From an uncultured Bacteroides sp. (GTDB taxonomy: Bacteria; Bacteroidota; Bacteroidia; Bacteroidales; Bacteroidaceae): DNA of 54,302 bases. This document shows positions 1-9,822 of this stretch, piece by piece (the first letter of the stretch is position 1; every line of letters starts with the position of its first letter). The notes below the pieces were generated by a model that made no database searches, was not told the origin of the DNA, and saw only the letters and a program-made list of their open reading frames with translations. A program made the position numbers and the translations under genes. The stretch spans positions 1 to 54,302 of the forward strand of contig CAUEFX010000023.1 of the NCBI GenBank assembly GCA_958477465.1, given 5' to 3'.

Positions 1-8
1 GCAGGGGT

Positions 9-77
9 GAATTTCTAAAAAAAGGAGTTTTGACACACCCTCGAATTTCTAAAAAAAAGGAACATTTTGATACCCTC
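9..77. repeat. Two tandem ~34-base direct repeats
   Basis: Copies at 9-42 and 43-77 share a GAATTTCT start, an A-run, GGA, TTTTGA and a CCCTC end. They lie directly after the stop of the GH85 gene (minus strand), so they may belong to its 3' untranslated region. The closing motif CATTTTGAYACCCTC at 63-77 recurs at 53297-53311. The first copy may continue beyond the window edge. No function can be assigned from sequence alone. Confidence 0.6.
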
Positions 78-106
78 GTTCTGTAAGTTAGAGTGCTCTC
101 TTGTGC

Positions 107-3100
107 TTAACGGACAATCAATTTGGCGGTCTGAATGTCGCCATCATCTTCTACCATTAAGATATAGATGCCACTGGAAAGTCCGCTTATAGGCAATTGG
201 GTAATATTGCCGGTAGCTATTGTCTGTTTCAAAACAGAACCTTGTAAGGAGATCAACTTGATTCGGGCATTCGTATTGGCTACTATGTTCAGATCCTGCC
301 CGTTATGTATCGGGTTGGGATAAATTGCCAAAGTGGTGTTCTCTGCCTTTTCATTTTTCGTACCGCTTATCACTTCTTGGTATTCTTTTGATACGGCAAG
401 TATAGTAGGATAAGAAGAACTGTTGTTGGTAATTTCCAAAGAGGCAATCGTCTTGGCAGGATCAGCCGCAATGGAACCTTCGTACAAGGTCACCCAATAT
501 TTACTTTCAATCTCGTCTGTTTGATAGCTGCTGGTTCCGGTGGTTAAAATTCTACTTAATTGTCCCACTGCATGTCCTGAAGGATAATTCTGGCACCAGT
601 CTTGGAAGCTGGCGGTTGTACTGTTTGAGGTACCGTCGGTATAATTAACTTTTGCACTGACATACGAAGAACCGTTGGCGCTGATAGCCAGGAAGTGTAA
701 TTTTTCGGCCTTATGTTCGCCTTCAAAAGTTAAAGTCATGGTTTTGGACTGTCCCAGGGTCATTGCTGCCGCATTCTTTTCCGTCGGAGAGCCTAATTGA
801 TAAGGTACTCCGGAAAGCGAAGTCAGTTTACCGTCACCGGAGTAAACAGCACCTTTTTCCTGAACATCTGAAGTATACAATACCCAACCCTGATCATCCA
901 AAGTCATGTCTGTGGATTGAAGACATGGAGTACTTTCGGCTATGACATCGGCGTTGAAACCGGAAGCGACAGTTAGAGGAACCTTGCGGGTTACGGTCAG
1001 TTCACCTTCTTTGCCATAAACTTCAAGTTCGTAGATTTTTGCATTCTTACCGGCTGCTGCGGTAAATACGAACTCTACATAACGTGCTACTATTGCCTTG
1101 TCCAGATTGATTGCATTGTGATCTGTCAACTCGGTGGTAACATTTACTATCTCTGTAAATTCATCTTCGAAAGCTGCCAAGGAGACTTTCATACCGGTCG
1201 TTTCTACCCAATCGTCTGCATTGTTGCGTTCGATGAAAGCCTTCAGTGAACTGATTTCATAGTAGGCTCCTAAATCGAACAGTGCCGTATGCGATGAAGA
1301 GTTATCCATATCATAGCCGGTTCTCCAGTATGAAGTCTTATTGCCGTCAGTCAGCGCATCGAATGAGGTGTGTTCATCTTCGGTATCGTAATCGTCTTCA
1401 TCAATGATGGGCTCTTTGTTAAGCAGAATATTGACAATCGAAGGGTCTACAGAAGTTGCAATATAGCTGGTTGTTGTGGTTTTACCTCCATTGGTCAGAG
1501 AGATAATGATAGACACAATACCGCCTTTTTTAGCATTGAGGGTATAGTTGATTTTATCATTGGCAGCAGTAACATTGGTTACGTCAAGAATTTCCGTGTT
1601 GGAAGAGGTAACTTCTACTTTAAAATCAGATCCTTGAGCTACGCCATTCAGGTTATATTCGGCTGTCTGTGGCAGTGAACTTCCGATTTCAAGTTCCGTA
1701 TCTTCCGGAGCGATTACTTCGGCAGCTACTACTACGGAATATACTTCGAATTCCCAAATACGTATGGTAATCGGTTTTTCTTCATCGTACGGGGTAAATC
1801 TCACATAGCGTGCCTTGGTCGGTTTGATGTAATCATCCTTGGTATTTTCCGGACGGTTTTGTTCATCCAATACAGTAGTCCAGGTTTGATTGTCCATACT
1901 TACTTCGATTCTGTAGCATTGTACATTGTCACTATAGTTTTCTTTGTGTCCGCAGTCTGCCCATCTGAACCGATAAATATCGTAGTCTGCTTTCAAATCC
2001 AAGATAACCCAGTGCTCTTTTTTACCACCGATACACCATTTGGCTCTTACACTGCTTGGTACCCAGTTACAATCGACAAGATTGGATGGATCTTCGGGAG
2101 GAAGTGAACCGCTGGCAGCAACGATCGTTGCTCCACAACTTACTTTTTCCAGTACTTTGCTGTTGGAAACTTCAATAAAACCGGTGATGGTTTCGGTGGT
2201 TGTACCGGATGCATTACGGACTTTCACTGTGATATCGTATTTACCTTGATTGGTAAATTTGAATACGGCAGTTTCGGTTCCTTGTCCGCGTACTAATGTA
2301 GCACCTGCAGGAGCTACCCATTCGTATCCTTCCGGATACCGGTTCGCTTTGGCTTTAATGGTTACTTCTTCACCGGTTCTTGCCAATGTGGTGGAGGCAC
2401 TCACCGTTACGTCGGGAGTTTGAAGAGCCGGATAGTTCATCACTAATTTGGCTTCTGCCGTAGACTCTTTCATGTTTTTGAATACGGCTCTTACATAGAT
2501 ATCTATTTTCTGGTCGCCTTGGTTTCTTTGGAACTTAGGAATGTAGAATCCCTCATTGCGTGTCTGGCCAACCAGTTGCAGTTTGTTGTTAATGTAAGTG
2601 TATACGTTGTAATGATGAATATCTGAATTGTTTTGGGGGCTGTCCCATACCAGACGGATGTCACTGATTTCATCATTCAGTTCATTTTGCGATTTCAGGT
2701 TGCTGACACTTACTGTTGCCGGTGCATAGTTGCCCGGAAGAACTCCTAACTGTCCCAATGATACGTTGAATGCACCTCCGGCGTTTGATTTGAAATCCAA
2801 TGCAATGATTGCCAGCTCTTTTCCGTTTAATGAGGAAATGTCGATAGTGGCTACTGTCCACCCGTTCACATCTTGCTTGGTAGCATTCGCTAAGGAGAAT
2901 GTAGAGAATGAAGAAGCGTTGTCGGTTGTTGCCAGTTTTACCTCTGTATTGGCAATGTCACCCTTGTATACCAGTTGGAATTTGTCGCCATTGGCGATGG
3001 CCAGTTTGGTTTTATACAGACGGGTTAAATGACTGGCTTGTGCGGTGAGCGTTCCTGTTACCTTCAGGCTGGTACCGGTATTGAATGCGTCATCCCAATC

Positions 3101-4417
3101 CAAATCGATTTTTAAACCGTCTGAATTGTTCTCAATCCACCATCTCCAGGTCGGAAGGATGTCTTGCATACCACGATGATACCAGTCTTGAGTACCGAGT
3201 TTTGTACCGTCTACGAAACGGTGTTTTCCTAAACCGGCACTAAATGAACTTACGAAAGGTTTGGTTGTGATGGTACTGCGTTCTACAATTGCACTTGCCA
3301 GACCGGGCCATTGGCTACCGGACCAACCGTTGATATTGGATGGATCGGCTGCTGCATTTGTCCAGAAGCGGGATTCGTTTGAAAATACGGTTTTCATTTT
3401 GCTATATGCTACGTCGCCACAAGCATCCTCTGTGTCAAGTTGATCATTAACGACTTGTTTCCAAATGCCTTCTTCCGGGTTGAACAGGTCGATGGAACCA
3501 TTGTGCCCGCTCTGTGTGAAACAGGATTTGAAGTAGCTGCCATTACCGGTAAAACCGCCTTGGGCACATTCTACACCGTGATACATTTGTTTGAAGTAAG
3601 AGTCTCCGAGTCCCCAGCCTTCAAATGTCTTTTTATTATTCGCAGCGCCACTGGGGCTGCCGTAGTTAGAAAAATAAGAGAATCTTGAATCATCTTCGAA
3701 ACTTGCTTTTTTTCCACTGAAACCGGTACTCATGTCATACCATTGTATTTCATGGTGAGAGTTCCCGTCTTTATCTGCCAGTTCAAAATAGTAGGTGAAG
3801 AAACGACGCCATTTATCATTATAGTTACAGAGGGTCTCCTCATTGATGAACCAACCGTCGAAGGCGTAATATGCAGCTATCTCATATAGCTTTTTGGCAT
3901 AAGGGAAGGTACCGTTTTCTTCGGTCAATACTTCATATACCCATTGGGATTGTCCGCCGTAGGCGGTTGGAGGGAAGAATATCTGTCCCAATACCTTTAC
4001 TCCATTTAAGTGTGCCGCATCTGTTACCGGTGCAGAAGGAGGGATGATGATACCTTCGCCTGCCGAACCTGCCCACCAGACGAGTACATCCATATATTGC
4101 CAATAAGTAGGATTATATCCGAGAAAATTGTTGGCTCCCTGGGCCGGAGTCTGACTGCAAGATGGATGCATTGTCAGACATGCGGATACTTGTCCGTCGT
4201 AGAACTGAGTGGCATTTGCTTTGATGTTGTCATCGCTGATACGTGGTTGCAAAGGGACCGTGCTTCTATTGAATTTTGCATCCGGATCGTTTTCGGGCGT
4301 CCAGTTGATAATGTTTTCCGGATGCCAGCATCCACCATAGGGTTGCTGTGCCATCATACTACCCGCTGCCATTGTGATTGAGAAAGCGAGTACAGACAGT
4401 AATTTTTTTACGTTCAT
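107..4417 (-). CDS. GH85 endo-beta-N-acetylglucosaminidase, multidomain, secreted
   Basis: Predicted to cut the chitobiose core (GlcNAc-beta-1,4-GlcNAc) of N-glycans and free the glycan from protein. Residues 1-23 are a signal peptide. The GH85 catalytic barrel spans roughly 30-360: the strand segment DGWFINEET carries the N-x-E pair (Asn192, Glu194) used by GH85 for substrate-assisted catalysis. After it come a beta-sandwich region (about 430-560), an FN3-like segment (570-670), a PKD-like domain (670-755), two F5/8 type C (discoidin-like) modules (about 760-895 and 1000-1140), a further beta-rich region, and a T9SS type A-like sorting domain (about 1360-1436, YPNP start). At 1436 residues it is much longer than a bare GH85 enzyme because of these modules. 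It is the last gene of the PUL, 48 bases after susD. The family call is strong; the exact glycan class is inferred from the GH92 neighbours. Confidence 0.9.
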   Translation of the reverse strand: MNVKKLLSVLAFSITMAAGSMMAQQPYGGCWHPENIINWTPENDPDAKFNRSTVPLQPRISDDNIKANATQFYDGQVSACLTMHPSCSQTPAQGANNFLGYNPTYWQYMDVLVWWAGSAGEGIIIPPSAPVTDAAHLNGVKVLGQIFFPPTAYGGQSQWVYEVLTEENGTFPYAKKLYEIAAYYAFDGWFINEETLCNYNDKWRRFFTYYFELADKDGNSHHEIQWYDMSTGFSGKKASFEDDSRFSYFSNYGSPSGAANNKKTFEGWGLGDSYFKQMYHGVECAQGGFTGNGSYFKSCFTQSGHNGSIDLFNPEEGIWKQVVNDQLDTEDACGDVAYSKMKTVFSNESRFWTNAAADPSNINGWSGSQWPGLASAIVERSTITTKPFVSSFSAGLGKHRFVDGTKLGTQDWYHRGMQDILPTWRWWIENNSDGLKIDLDWDDAFNTGTSLKVTGTLTAQASHLTRLYKTKLAIANGDKFQLVYKGDIANTEVKLATTDNASSFSTFSLANATKQDVNGWTVATIDISSLNGKELAIIALDFKSNAGGAFNVSLGQLGVLPGNYAPATVSVSNLKSQNELNDEISDIRLVWDSPQNNSDIHHYNVYTYINNKLQLVGQTRNEGFYIPKFQRNQGDQKIDIYVRAVFKNMKESTAEAKLVMNYPALQTPDVTVSASTTLARTGEEVTIKAKANRYPEGYEWVAPAGATLVRGQGTETAVFKFTNQGKYDITVKVRNASGTTTETITGFIEVSNSKVLEKVSCGATIVAASGSLPPEDPSNLVDCNWVPSSVRAKWCIGGKKEHWVILDLKADYDIYRFRWADCGHKENYSDNVQCYRIEVSMDNQTWTTVLDEQNRPENTKDDYIKPTKARYVRFTPYDEEKPITIRIWEFEVYSVVVAAEVIAPEDTELEIGSSLPQTAEYNLNGVAQGSDFKVEVTSSNTEILDVTNVTAANDKINYTLNAKKGGIVSIIISLTNGGKTTTTSYIATSVDPSIVNILLNKEPIIDEDDYDTEDEHTSFDALTDGNKTSYWRTGYDMDNSSSHTALFDLGAYYEISSLKAFIERNNADDWVETTGMKVSLAAFEDEFTEIVNVTTELTDHNAINLDKAIVARYVEFVFTAAAGKNAKIYELEVYGKEGELTVTRKVPLTVASGFNADVIAESTPCLQSTDMTLDDQGWVLYTSDVQEKGAVYSGDGKLTSLSGVPYQLGSPTEKNAAAMTLGQSKTMTLTFEGEHKAEKLHFLAISANGSSYVSAKVNYTDGTSNSTTASFQDWCQNYPSGHAVGQLSRILTTGTSSYQTDEIESKYWVTLYEGSIAADPAKTIASLEITNNSSSYPTILAVSKEYQEVISGTKNEKAENTTLAIYPNPIHNGQDLNIVANTNARIKLISLQGSVLKQTIATGNITQLPISGLSSGIYILMVEDDGDIQTAKLIVR

Positions 4418-4465
4418 AAGTTGATAATTAAGGATTAATAATAAGTTATCGATTGTATCTTTTTA

Positions 4466-6130
4466 TTATCTGAAGTTATTGGCTCTTTTCCTGTTACCGT
4501 TATCGTCATTCGTATCTTCCACATCCCACCAGAGACGTACGGCTTGTGCATCGCTCGTATTATATTTACCCGGTATGTTCTCGATGTTCTGTTCAAGCTC
4601 GGAGTTTGGATAACGTACCCGTTTAATGAATTTCGTTGCAGGTACGTCCGAACCGCTATGGCCGGTATGGTTGCGTAAACGTGGATAATCCGTTCTTCTG
4701 AACTCAGCCCAACCTTCATTCCCATTGGGGAATACGGCAATCCATTTTTGTGTGATGATCTGTTCCAGTATTAGCTCTTTGTCGTCTCCGTCAAAGGCCG
4801 TTTTTCTACCCGGCATAACACTCAGATAGCGGTCTGCCCGGGTTATTCCGTAGTATCCGGTGATGGATGCTGTAACGGCTTTATCAAAAAGCTCTTTTAC
4901 CTCACTTTTGTTGTAGCTACCCGTCCACCCTCTCAATGCTGCTTCGGCTTTCAGGAACAATGACTCCGAATAGCCCAACCATACGGACTCGCGTGCAAGG
5001 CCGAACCAATCGGATGAGTTCAGTATTTTTAAATCTTTTTCTCTGCATCTCAATACGGAATAAAAGTCTGATTCCTGGTTGATGTTTTTATCATCCCCTA
5101 TTTCACAGCCTCTGAAATCTTCACTGGATTCTTCCCCGTTTTCGAGTTCACTGGCCGGTGTCGGTCTCCACCAAAGTTTGCTGCAACGTGGATCGATAAT
5201 CGTGGCCTGTGTCTTATAGGCTTCTTCCAGATCTTTGGACATGCAGCAGTCTTTCCATTTGTAGCTGCATAATGCATGAATGTTTTCGTCGCCTCCGGAG
5301 TTTTTTCCGCCTGCTTCTATAGGAGCATATTTCGGAATGGTACGCATATTGTCACCGTTGTCTGTCATCAGCCCGCCGGTGGCGTTGAGTGCAGCCTTGC
5401 CTTCTTCTTCAGCCCAGGTCGGATTTACATTGGAGATACGGAGTGCCATGCGCAGACGGAGTGTGTTGGCAAAACGGATCCACTTGCTTTCATCTCCTTC
5501 ATAGCATACATCTGCTTCTTGGGAAAATTGGAAAAGCGATTCGCCTATTTTTATGTTATCAACGGCTTCCGTCAAGATCTCAAAGCAACGGCGATATACT
5601 TGTTCTTCCGTATCATAAGGAAGCTTGTTGGGCATTTCGTCTTTATCAAGGAATATACTGAAGGGGATAGGTCCGTAAGTATCTACCATTTGCACCGCCA
5701 AAAAAACATAGTAAATCCGGGTGATATGGTATACATTCAGACATTTTGCTTGGTTGCCTTCTTTAGTATACAGTTTCATCAGATCCAGAAACTCTTTTGT
5801 GCGGTTCTGATAGAATTCACTCCAACGGTATCCAGACCATCCGTCCGAATAGATATAGTTAGGTGATCCGTTTACAAATTGTGATTTCGGATTGTTATTG
5901 GCAAAATATCCGGCATAGATATCATGCGTAAGGTTGGTTGCGCGTTGATACTGTGCATACATGCCTTCGTAAAAGAATTTGTAGAATACATCGTTGCCAT
6001 CATTGGGGTCATTCATTTCCGGATTTGTATTCAACGGGTCCTGATTCATCTTTTCAAAGCCGTCCGTACAGGAAAGCAAGCCAAATAAACTTAGGATGAT
6101 ATAGAGTTTACAGCGTTTGATTTGTAACAT
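4466..6130 (-). CDS. SusD/RagB-family surface glycan-binding lipoprotein
   Basis: Outer-membrane lipoprotein expected to cap the SusC pore and bind the oligosaccharide for import. The N-terminus is a short basic-hydrophobic signal ending in the lipobox GLLSC, so Cys21 is the likely lipidated residue. The mature start (FEKMNQDP, then a run of Asn/Asp) is typical of SusD-like proteins, as are the TPR-like helical segments (for example LFLKAEAALRGW) and the ~550-residue length. It lies 18 bases downstream of the susC-like gene and 48 bases upstream of the GH85 gene, so all three are probably cotranscribed. Ligand specificity cannot be read from sequence; high-mannose glycans are inferred from the enzymes beside it. 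Confidence 0.9.
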   Translation of the reverse strand: MLQIKRCKLYIILSLFGLLSCTDGFEKMNQDPLNTNPEMNDPNDGNDVFYKFFYEGMYAQYQRATNLTHDIYAGYFANNNPKSQFVNGSPNYIYSDGWSGYRWSEFYQNRTKEFLDLMKLYTKEGNQAKCLNVYHITRIYYVFLAVQMVDTYGPIPFSIFLDKDEMPNKLPYDTEEQVYRRCFEILTEAVDNIKIGESLFQFSQEADVCYEGDESKWIRFANTLRLRMALRISNVNPTWAEEEGKAALNATGGLMTDNGDNMRTIPKYAPIEAGGKNSGGDENIHALCSYKWKDCCMSKDLEEAYKTQATIIDPRCSKLWWRPTPASELENGEESSEDFRGCEIGDDKNINQESDFYSVLRCREKDLKILNSSDWFGLARESVWLGYSESLFLKAEAALRGWTGSYNKSEVKELFDKAVTASITGYYGITRADRYLSVMPGRKTAFDGDDKELILEQIITQKWIAVFPNGNEGWAEFRRTDYPRLRNHTGHSGSDVPATKFIKRVRYPNSELEQNIENIPGKYNTSDAQAVRLWWDVEDTNDDNGNRKRANNFR

Positions 6131-6148
6131 AGTTTATATATTAAATTA

Positions 6149-9100
6149 TTAGAAACTTACATTTACCGAAAAGCCGAAAGTACGCGTATAGGGTACTGCT
6201 GAGAAGTCGAGTGCCTGTGAAAACATGCTTGTGTCGAAACCGCCTTCAGGACTTGTTCCCGGAGTGTGTTTTAACAGGTAGCACAAGTTTCTGCCTACCA
6301 GAGACAGACGCAATGAACTGAGTGGCGTTTTAGAGAGTAATGCTTTGGGAAAATTGTAGCCTAACGAGATCTCTTTCAACTTTATAAATGAGGCGTCATA
6401 AATGAAAGCCTCGGCTGCACCGCTGATTCTCGTATAATAATTTTTGTCACAAGTGATCTCTTTGGTGTTCTGTACGAATTGAGGATTCTCGGAGGATACG
6501 GGTTGGAAAGGGTTGAAATCAGGATTGGACATGCTGCCCGGATATACATACGAGCCTCTGTATGAAGTACGTTCCGCCGTTCCGTAGCTGGTTGCCACAG
6601 CTTCCGAAACAGAAATGATATCACCTCCGAATTTCATGTCAAACAATGCAGATAGTACAAAGCCTTTATACTGGAAAGAGGGGGCTATGGACATTAATAA
6701 ATTAGGTTGTATATTACCAATCGGGGTTGTATTGGAGCCGGTTACCACTTTGGGCAGACCGGTGTCGTCTACAACAACACTTCCGTCAGGCAGTCTTTCA
6801 AACATCTGTATCGGATAGATGTCTCCCAATTTGCCACCTTCTACTGCACCTACATTCACCATCAGTCCGTCAGTTTCCGAATTGAAGATCATATTTTTTG
6901 CATTCGGGGCAAGCTCTTTTACGATGGATTCGTTGTGTGCCAGGTTTACATCCAGGTTGAATGTGAAGTCTTTTGTCTGAATCGGCGTTGAATAGATGGA
7001 GACTTCTATACCTTTGTTTACGATAAGTCCGGCATTAATCCATTCGTGTGACCACAAACCGCCCATAGGTACTTTCATAATCTGGTTTTTGGTACGGCTG
7101 TAATAGTAAGTCATGTCAAACCCCAGACGGTTGCTGAAGAATTTCATATCCAATCCGGCTTCGTATGCTGTGGATATTTCCGGTTTTAAGTTTGCATTGG
7201 CTAATACAGTGGGCTGAATGGGGCTTACTCCGGATTCGGTCTGTTCCCACTTCACCACATTGGCTAATATATAGGGCTCTGTATCTTTACCTACCTGTGC
7301 TGCCGATAATCTTACTTTGGCAAAAGTAAGCCAAGACGGTCGGTTCCATTGCATTTTATCCATAAAGTCGGAAACAACAAAACTTAAGTTGGCAGATGGA
7401 TAAAAGTAAGAACAATTATCTATCGGTAATGTAGACGACCAGTCGTTACGTGCCGTAAGGTCTAAGGCTAAATATTCGTCCCAGGCAAACTGGAATGTTC
7501 CGAATGCTGAATTTACCTTTTTCTCGCGATAAGACTGTGAAGAAGCATTCCATCCTTTGGCAGAGTTCAATACCCATTCACCAAAGTTCAACATGTTATT
7601 GGCCATGCCTGTCAAGCCTTCCGATTTCTGGTGCATGGCATTAACACCCAAAGAGTATCCTATACGAATCTTCTGGCCGATATTATTGTTACCCACCACC
7701 ATGGCTTCGAAATTGGATTCATAAAAGTTATCTTCTGTTCTGTTGAATCCGGCTTTGGTGATTGGGTCTATGCCGTCGGTCTTGTCTGAATCCTGTAACT
7801 TGGTGCGATAGAAATCGAAAGCATACTTGGCTGTTCCGTACAGCCACGGTGTGAAGTTTAATTTTACATTGTAGTAACCGAAAGCTCTCCAACGGTCGTC
7901 CATGTTGTCACGGCGCCAACTCAGATAATATGGATTCAGAATTTCGGGTGAAGGACCATACCAGTTAAGGTGTCTGCTGTTTTCATCAGAGAATTGTTGC
8001 AAGTCTTCCAAACGCACATTGTTGGGTACAGCCAATAATTGGTACACCTCACCGGTTTTTCCGATCCAGGGGCGTCCGGACATTTTGGTGCGGGAGAGAG
8101 AGAGTTTGGCATCTGTACTGAGGTATTTGTTTATATCAATGCCGGCTTTGACATCCAGATTTACTTTACTTAAATGTTCTTTCTGAAAGAGTCCGTCTGT
8201 CTCGGTACTTCCTAATGACATGCGGTAGTGTGCTCCTTCTTTAACACTGCCTATGGATACATTATGGTTTTGAGAAAATCCGGTAGAGAAATAATCTTTC
8301 ATCTTGTCTCCGTATTTCTGATAAGGCATGGTTTGTCCGTTCCAGGCTTCCTGCTCAGAACCGTCCAGCTCCGGTCCAAAACTATACATGCTTTTAGGGT
8401 TGTATACTCCACCTTCTCCCTGACCGTATTGACTTTGCATATTGATTGTTTCTGCAACTTGCGACCAAGTCAGATTACCGGAATATGTAATGCCGAATCC
8501 ATCTTTTCTAGCTCCTTTTTTGGTGGTGATCAATATAACACCGTTACCGGCGCGCGAACCGTATAGGGCGGCAGCATTGGGACCTTTCAATACGGAAATG
8601 GATTCGATGTCTTCCGGATTGATATCGACAGCCGAACCTCCTCTGTCCGTGCCACCGAACAAGGAGACGGAGGAACTGCTTTCATCACTGAACGGGACAC
8701 CGTCGATGACCCACAGGGGTTGATTGTTGTCGGTTAAAGAGGAATTGCCGCGAAGGGTTATTTTGGTGGAACCTCCTAAGCCGGTACTTGCCGTATTCAT
8801 TTGCAAACCGGCAACTTTCCCCTGCAGTGCGCTTGTAACGGAAGGGTCTCCGGTCTGGTTCAGCTTATCTCCTTTCAAGTCTTGTACTGCATAGCCGAGC
8901 ATCTTCTTTTCACGTTTGATGCCAAGGGCGGTTACTACAACCTCATCAATAACCTGTGTGTCGGGAGCCATTGTAAGATTGATAACGCTTTGTCCTTTTA
9001 CCGGAATCTCTTGTGGAGTATATCCTATATAGGAAAATAGGAGAATAGGATTTTCTTCGGTCACTATCAACGTATAGTTCCCGTCAAAATCAGTAATTAT

Positions 9101-9544
9101 ACCGTTCGTTGTACCTTTTACTATGACATTGACTCCAATAAGAGGCTCACCGTTTTCGTCTACGATTTGTCCGCTTATCTTACGTTCTCTATCCGCAATT
9201 GGTTTTTGGGGATTTTGTGATACATGAAGATCATCGTTTAAATATACGATATTATCTTCCACTTTAAATGAGATGTTTTTGCCGTTCAGCACCTGTTGCA
9301 ATACTTCTTCCAAAGGGAGATTTTGTATTTTCAGAGCTTCGATCGGAACGGTTGACAGTTTGTCACTGTAGAAAAATTGATAATTTGATTGAGATTGAAT
9401 TTGTTTAATGACATTCCCCAACGTTGTACGTGACGTGTTCAGACTCAATTGTGCAATGAGCAATTGAGTGGGGATTACCATAAGCAAAAGAATCAATAAG
9501 GCCCGAAGTAATAAGGGGCTTCGAAAAGGATGATTGCTTTTCAT
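6149..9544 (-). CDS. SusC/RagA TonB-dependent transporter with STN signalling domain
   Basis: Outer-membrane TonB-dependent porin for oligosaccharide uptake. Order of parts: signal/membrane segment about residues 11-31; STN (secretin/TonB N-terminal) domain about 36-103; carboxypeptidase-regulatory-like domain about 122-195 (SGQIVDENGEPLIGVNV); the SusC hallmark DEVVVTALG at about 200-208; plug domain; then a 22-strand-type barrel ending in aromatic FSVNVSF. The STN domain is present only in transporters that signal to FecR-type anti-sigma factors, and such a gene pair lies just upstream, so loaded transporter is expected to switch on the locus. The 278 bases between this gene and the upstream GH92 gene hold a strong hairpin and room for a separate sigma-dependent promoter. 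Family certain; substrate inferred. Confidence 0.95.
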   Translation of the reverse strand: MKSNHPFRSPLLLRALLILLLMVIPTQLLIAQLSLNTSRTTLGNVIKQIQSQSNYQFFYSDKLSTVPIEALKIQNLPLEEVLQQVLNGKNISFKVEDNIVYLNDDLHVSQNPQKPIADRERKISGQIVDENGEPLIGVNVIVKGTTNGIITDFDGNYTLIVTEENPILLFSYIGYTPQEIPVKGQSVINLTMAPDTQVIDEVVVTALGIKREKKMLGYAVQDLKGDKLNQTGDPSVTSALQGKVAGLQMNTASTGLGGSTKITLRGNSSLTDNNQPLWVIDGVPFSDESSSSVSLFGGTDRGGSAVDINPEDIESISVLKGPNAAALYGSRAGNGVILITTKKGARKDGFGITYSGNLTWSQVAETINMQSQYGQGEGGVYNPKSMYSFGPELDGSEQEAWNGQTMPYQKYGDKMKDYFSTGFSQNHNVSIGSVKEGAHYRMSLGSTETDGLFQKEHLSKVNLDVKAGIDINKYLSTDAKLSLSRTKMSGRPWIGKTGEVYQLLAVPNNVRLEDLQQFSDENSRHLNWYGPSPEILNPYYLSWRRDNMDDRWRAFGYYNVKLNFTPWLYGTAKYAFDFYRTKLQDSDKTDGIDPITKAGFNRTEDNFYESNFEAMVVGNNNIGQKIRIGYSLGVNAMHQKSEGLTGMANNMLNFGEWVLNSAKGWNASSQSYREKKVNSAFGTFQFAWDEYLALDLTARNDWSSTLPIDNCSYFYPSANLSFVVSDFMDKMQWNRPSWLTFAKVRLSAAQVGKDTEPYILANVVKWEQTESGVSPIQPTVLANANLKPEISTAYEAGLDMKFFSNRLGFDMTYYYSRTKNQIMKVPMGGLWSHEWINAGLIVNKGIEVSIYSTPIQTKDFTFNLDVNLAHNESIVKELAPNAKNMIFNSETDGLMVNVGAVEGGKLGDIYPIQMFERLPDGSVVVDDTGLPKVVTGSNTTPIGNIQPNLLMSIAPSFQYKGFVLSALFDMKFGGDIISVSEAVATSYGTAERTSYRGSYVYPGSMSNPDFNPFQPVSSENPQFVQNTKEITCDKNYYTRISGAAEAFIYDASFIKLKEISLGYNFPKALLSKTPLSSLRLSLVGRNLCYLLKHTPGTSPEGGFDTSMFSQALDFSAVPYTRTFGFSVNVSF

Positions 9545-9710
9545 ACATAGAATTTAATGGTTATACAATTTGTTTGATTGAACAGGTCTGGCTATAGCTT
9601 TGACCGGCTTTTGGTTATAAAACAATAGTGAATGATTTTACACTTACTGCAAAATGAAGTTTTTTAAGTATAAATTTGTTTGTGTGGCTTTTGTGCTATG
9701 CAATAACGCA

Positions 9711-9767
9711 ACACTCCCTTCACCAGCCCACATCTTAGTTAGCATTAAGGGCAAGTGAAGGGAGTGT
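9711..9767. other. 13-bp perfect inverted repeat between GH92 and susC
   Basis: Arms at 9711-9723 and 9755-9767 (ACACTCCCTTCAC and its complement) are separated by 31 bases. It sits downstream of the GH92 stop and 167 bases ahead of the susC start. On the transcribed (minus) strand no U-run follows, so a classical intrinsic terminator is unlikely. It may be a partial terminator, a 3'-end stabiliser or a regulator site that sets susC expression apart from the upstream genes. Confidence 0.6.
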
Positions 9768-9822
9768 AAGAAGAATACCGATGTGCTTTAAGCACATTTA
9801 CCAAGAGACCGGTAACTTCGGA

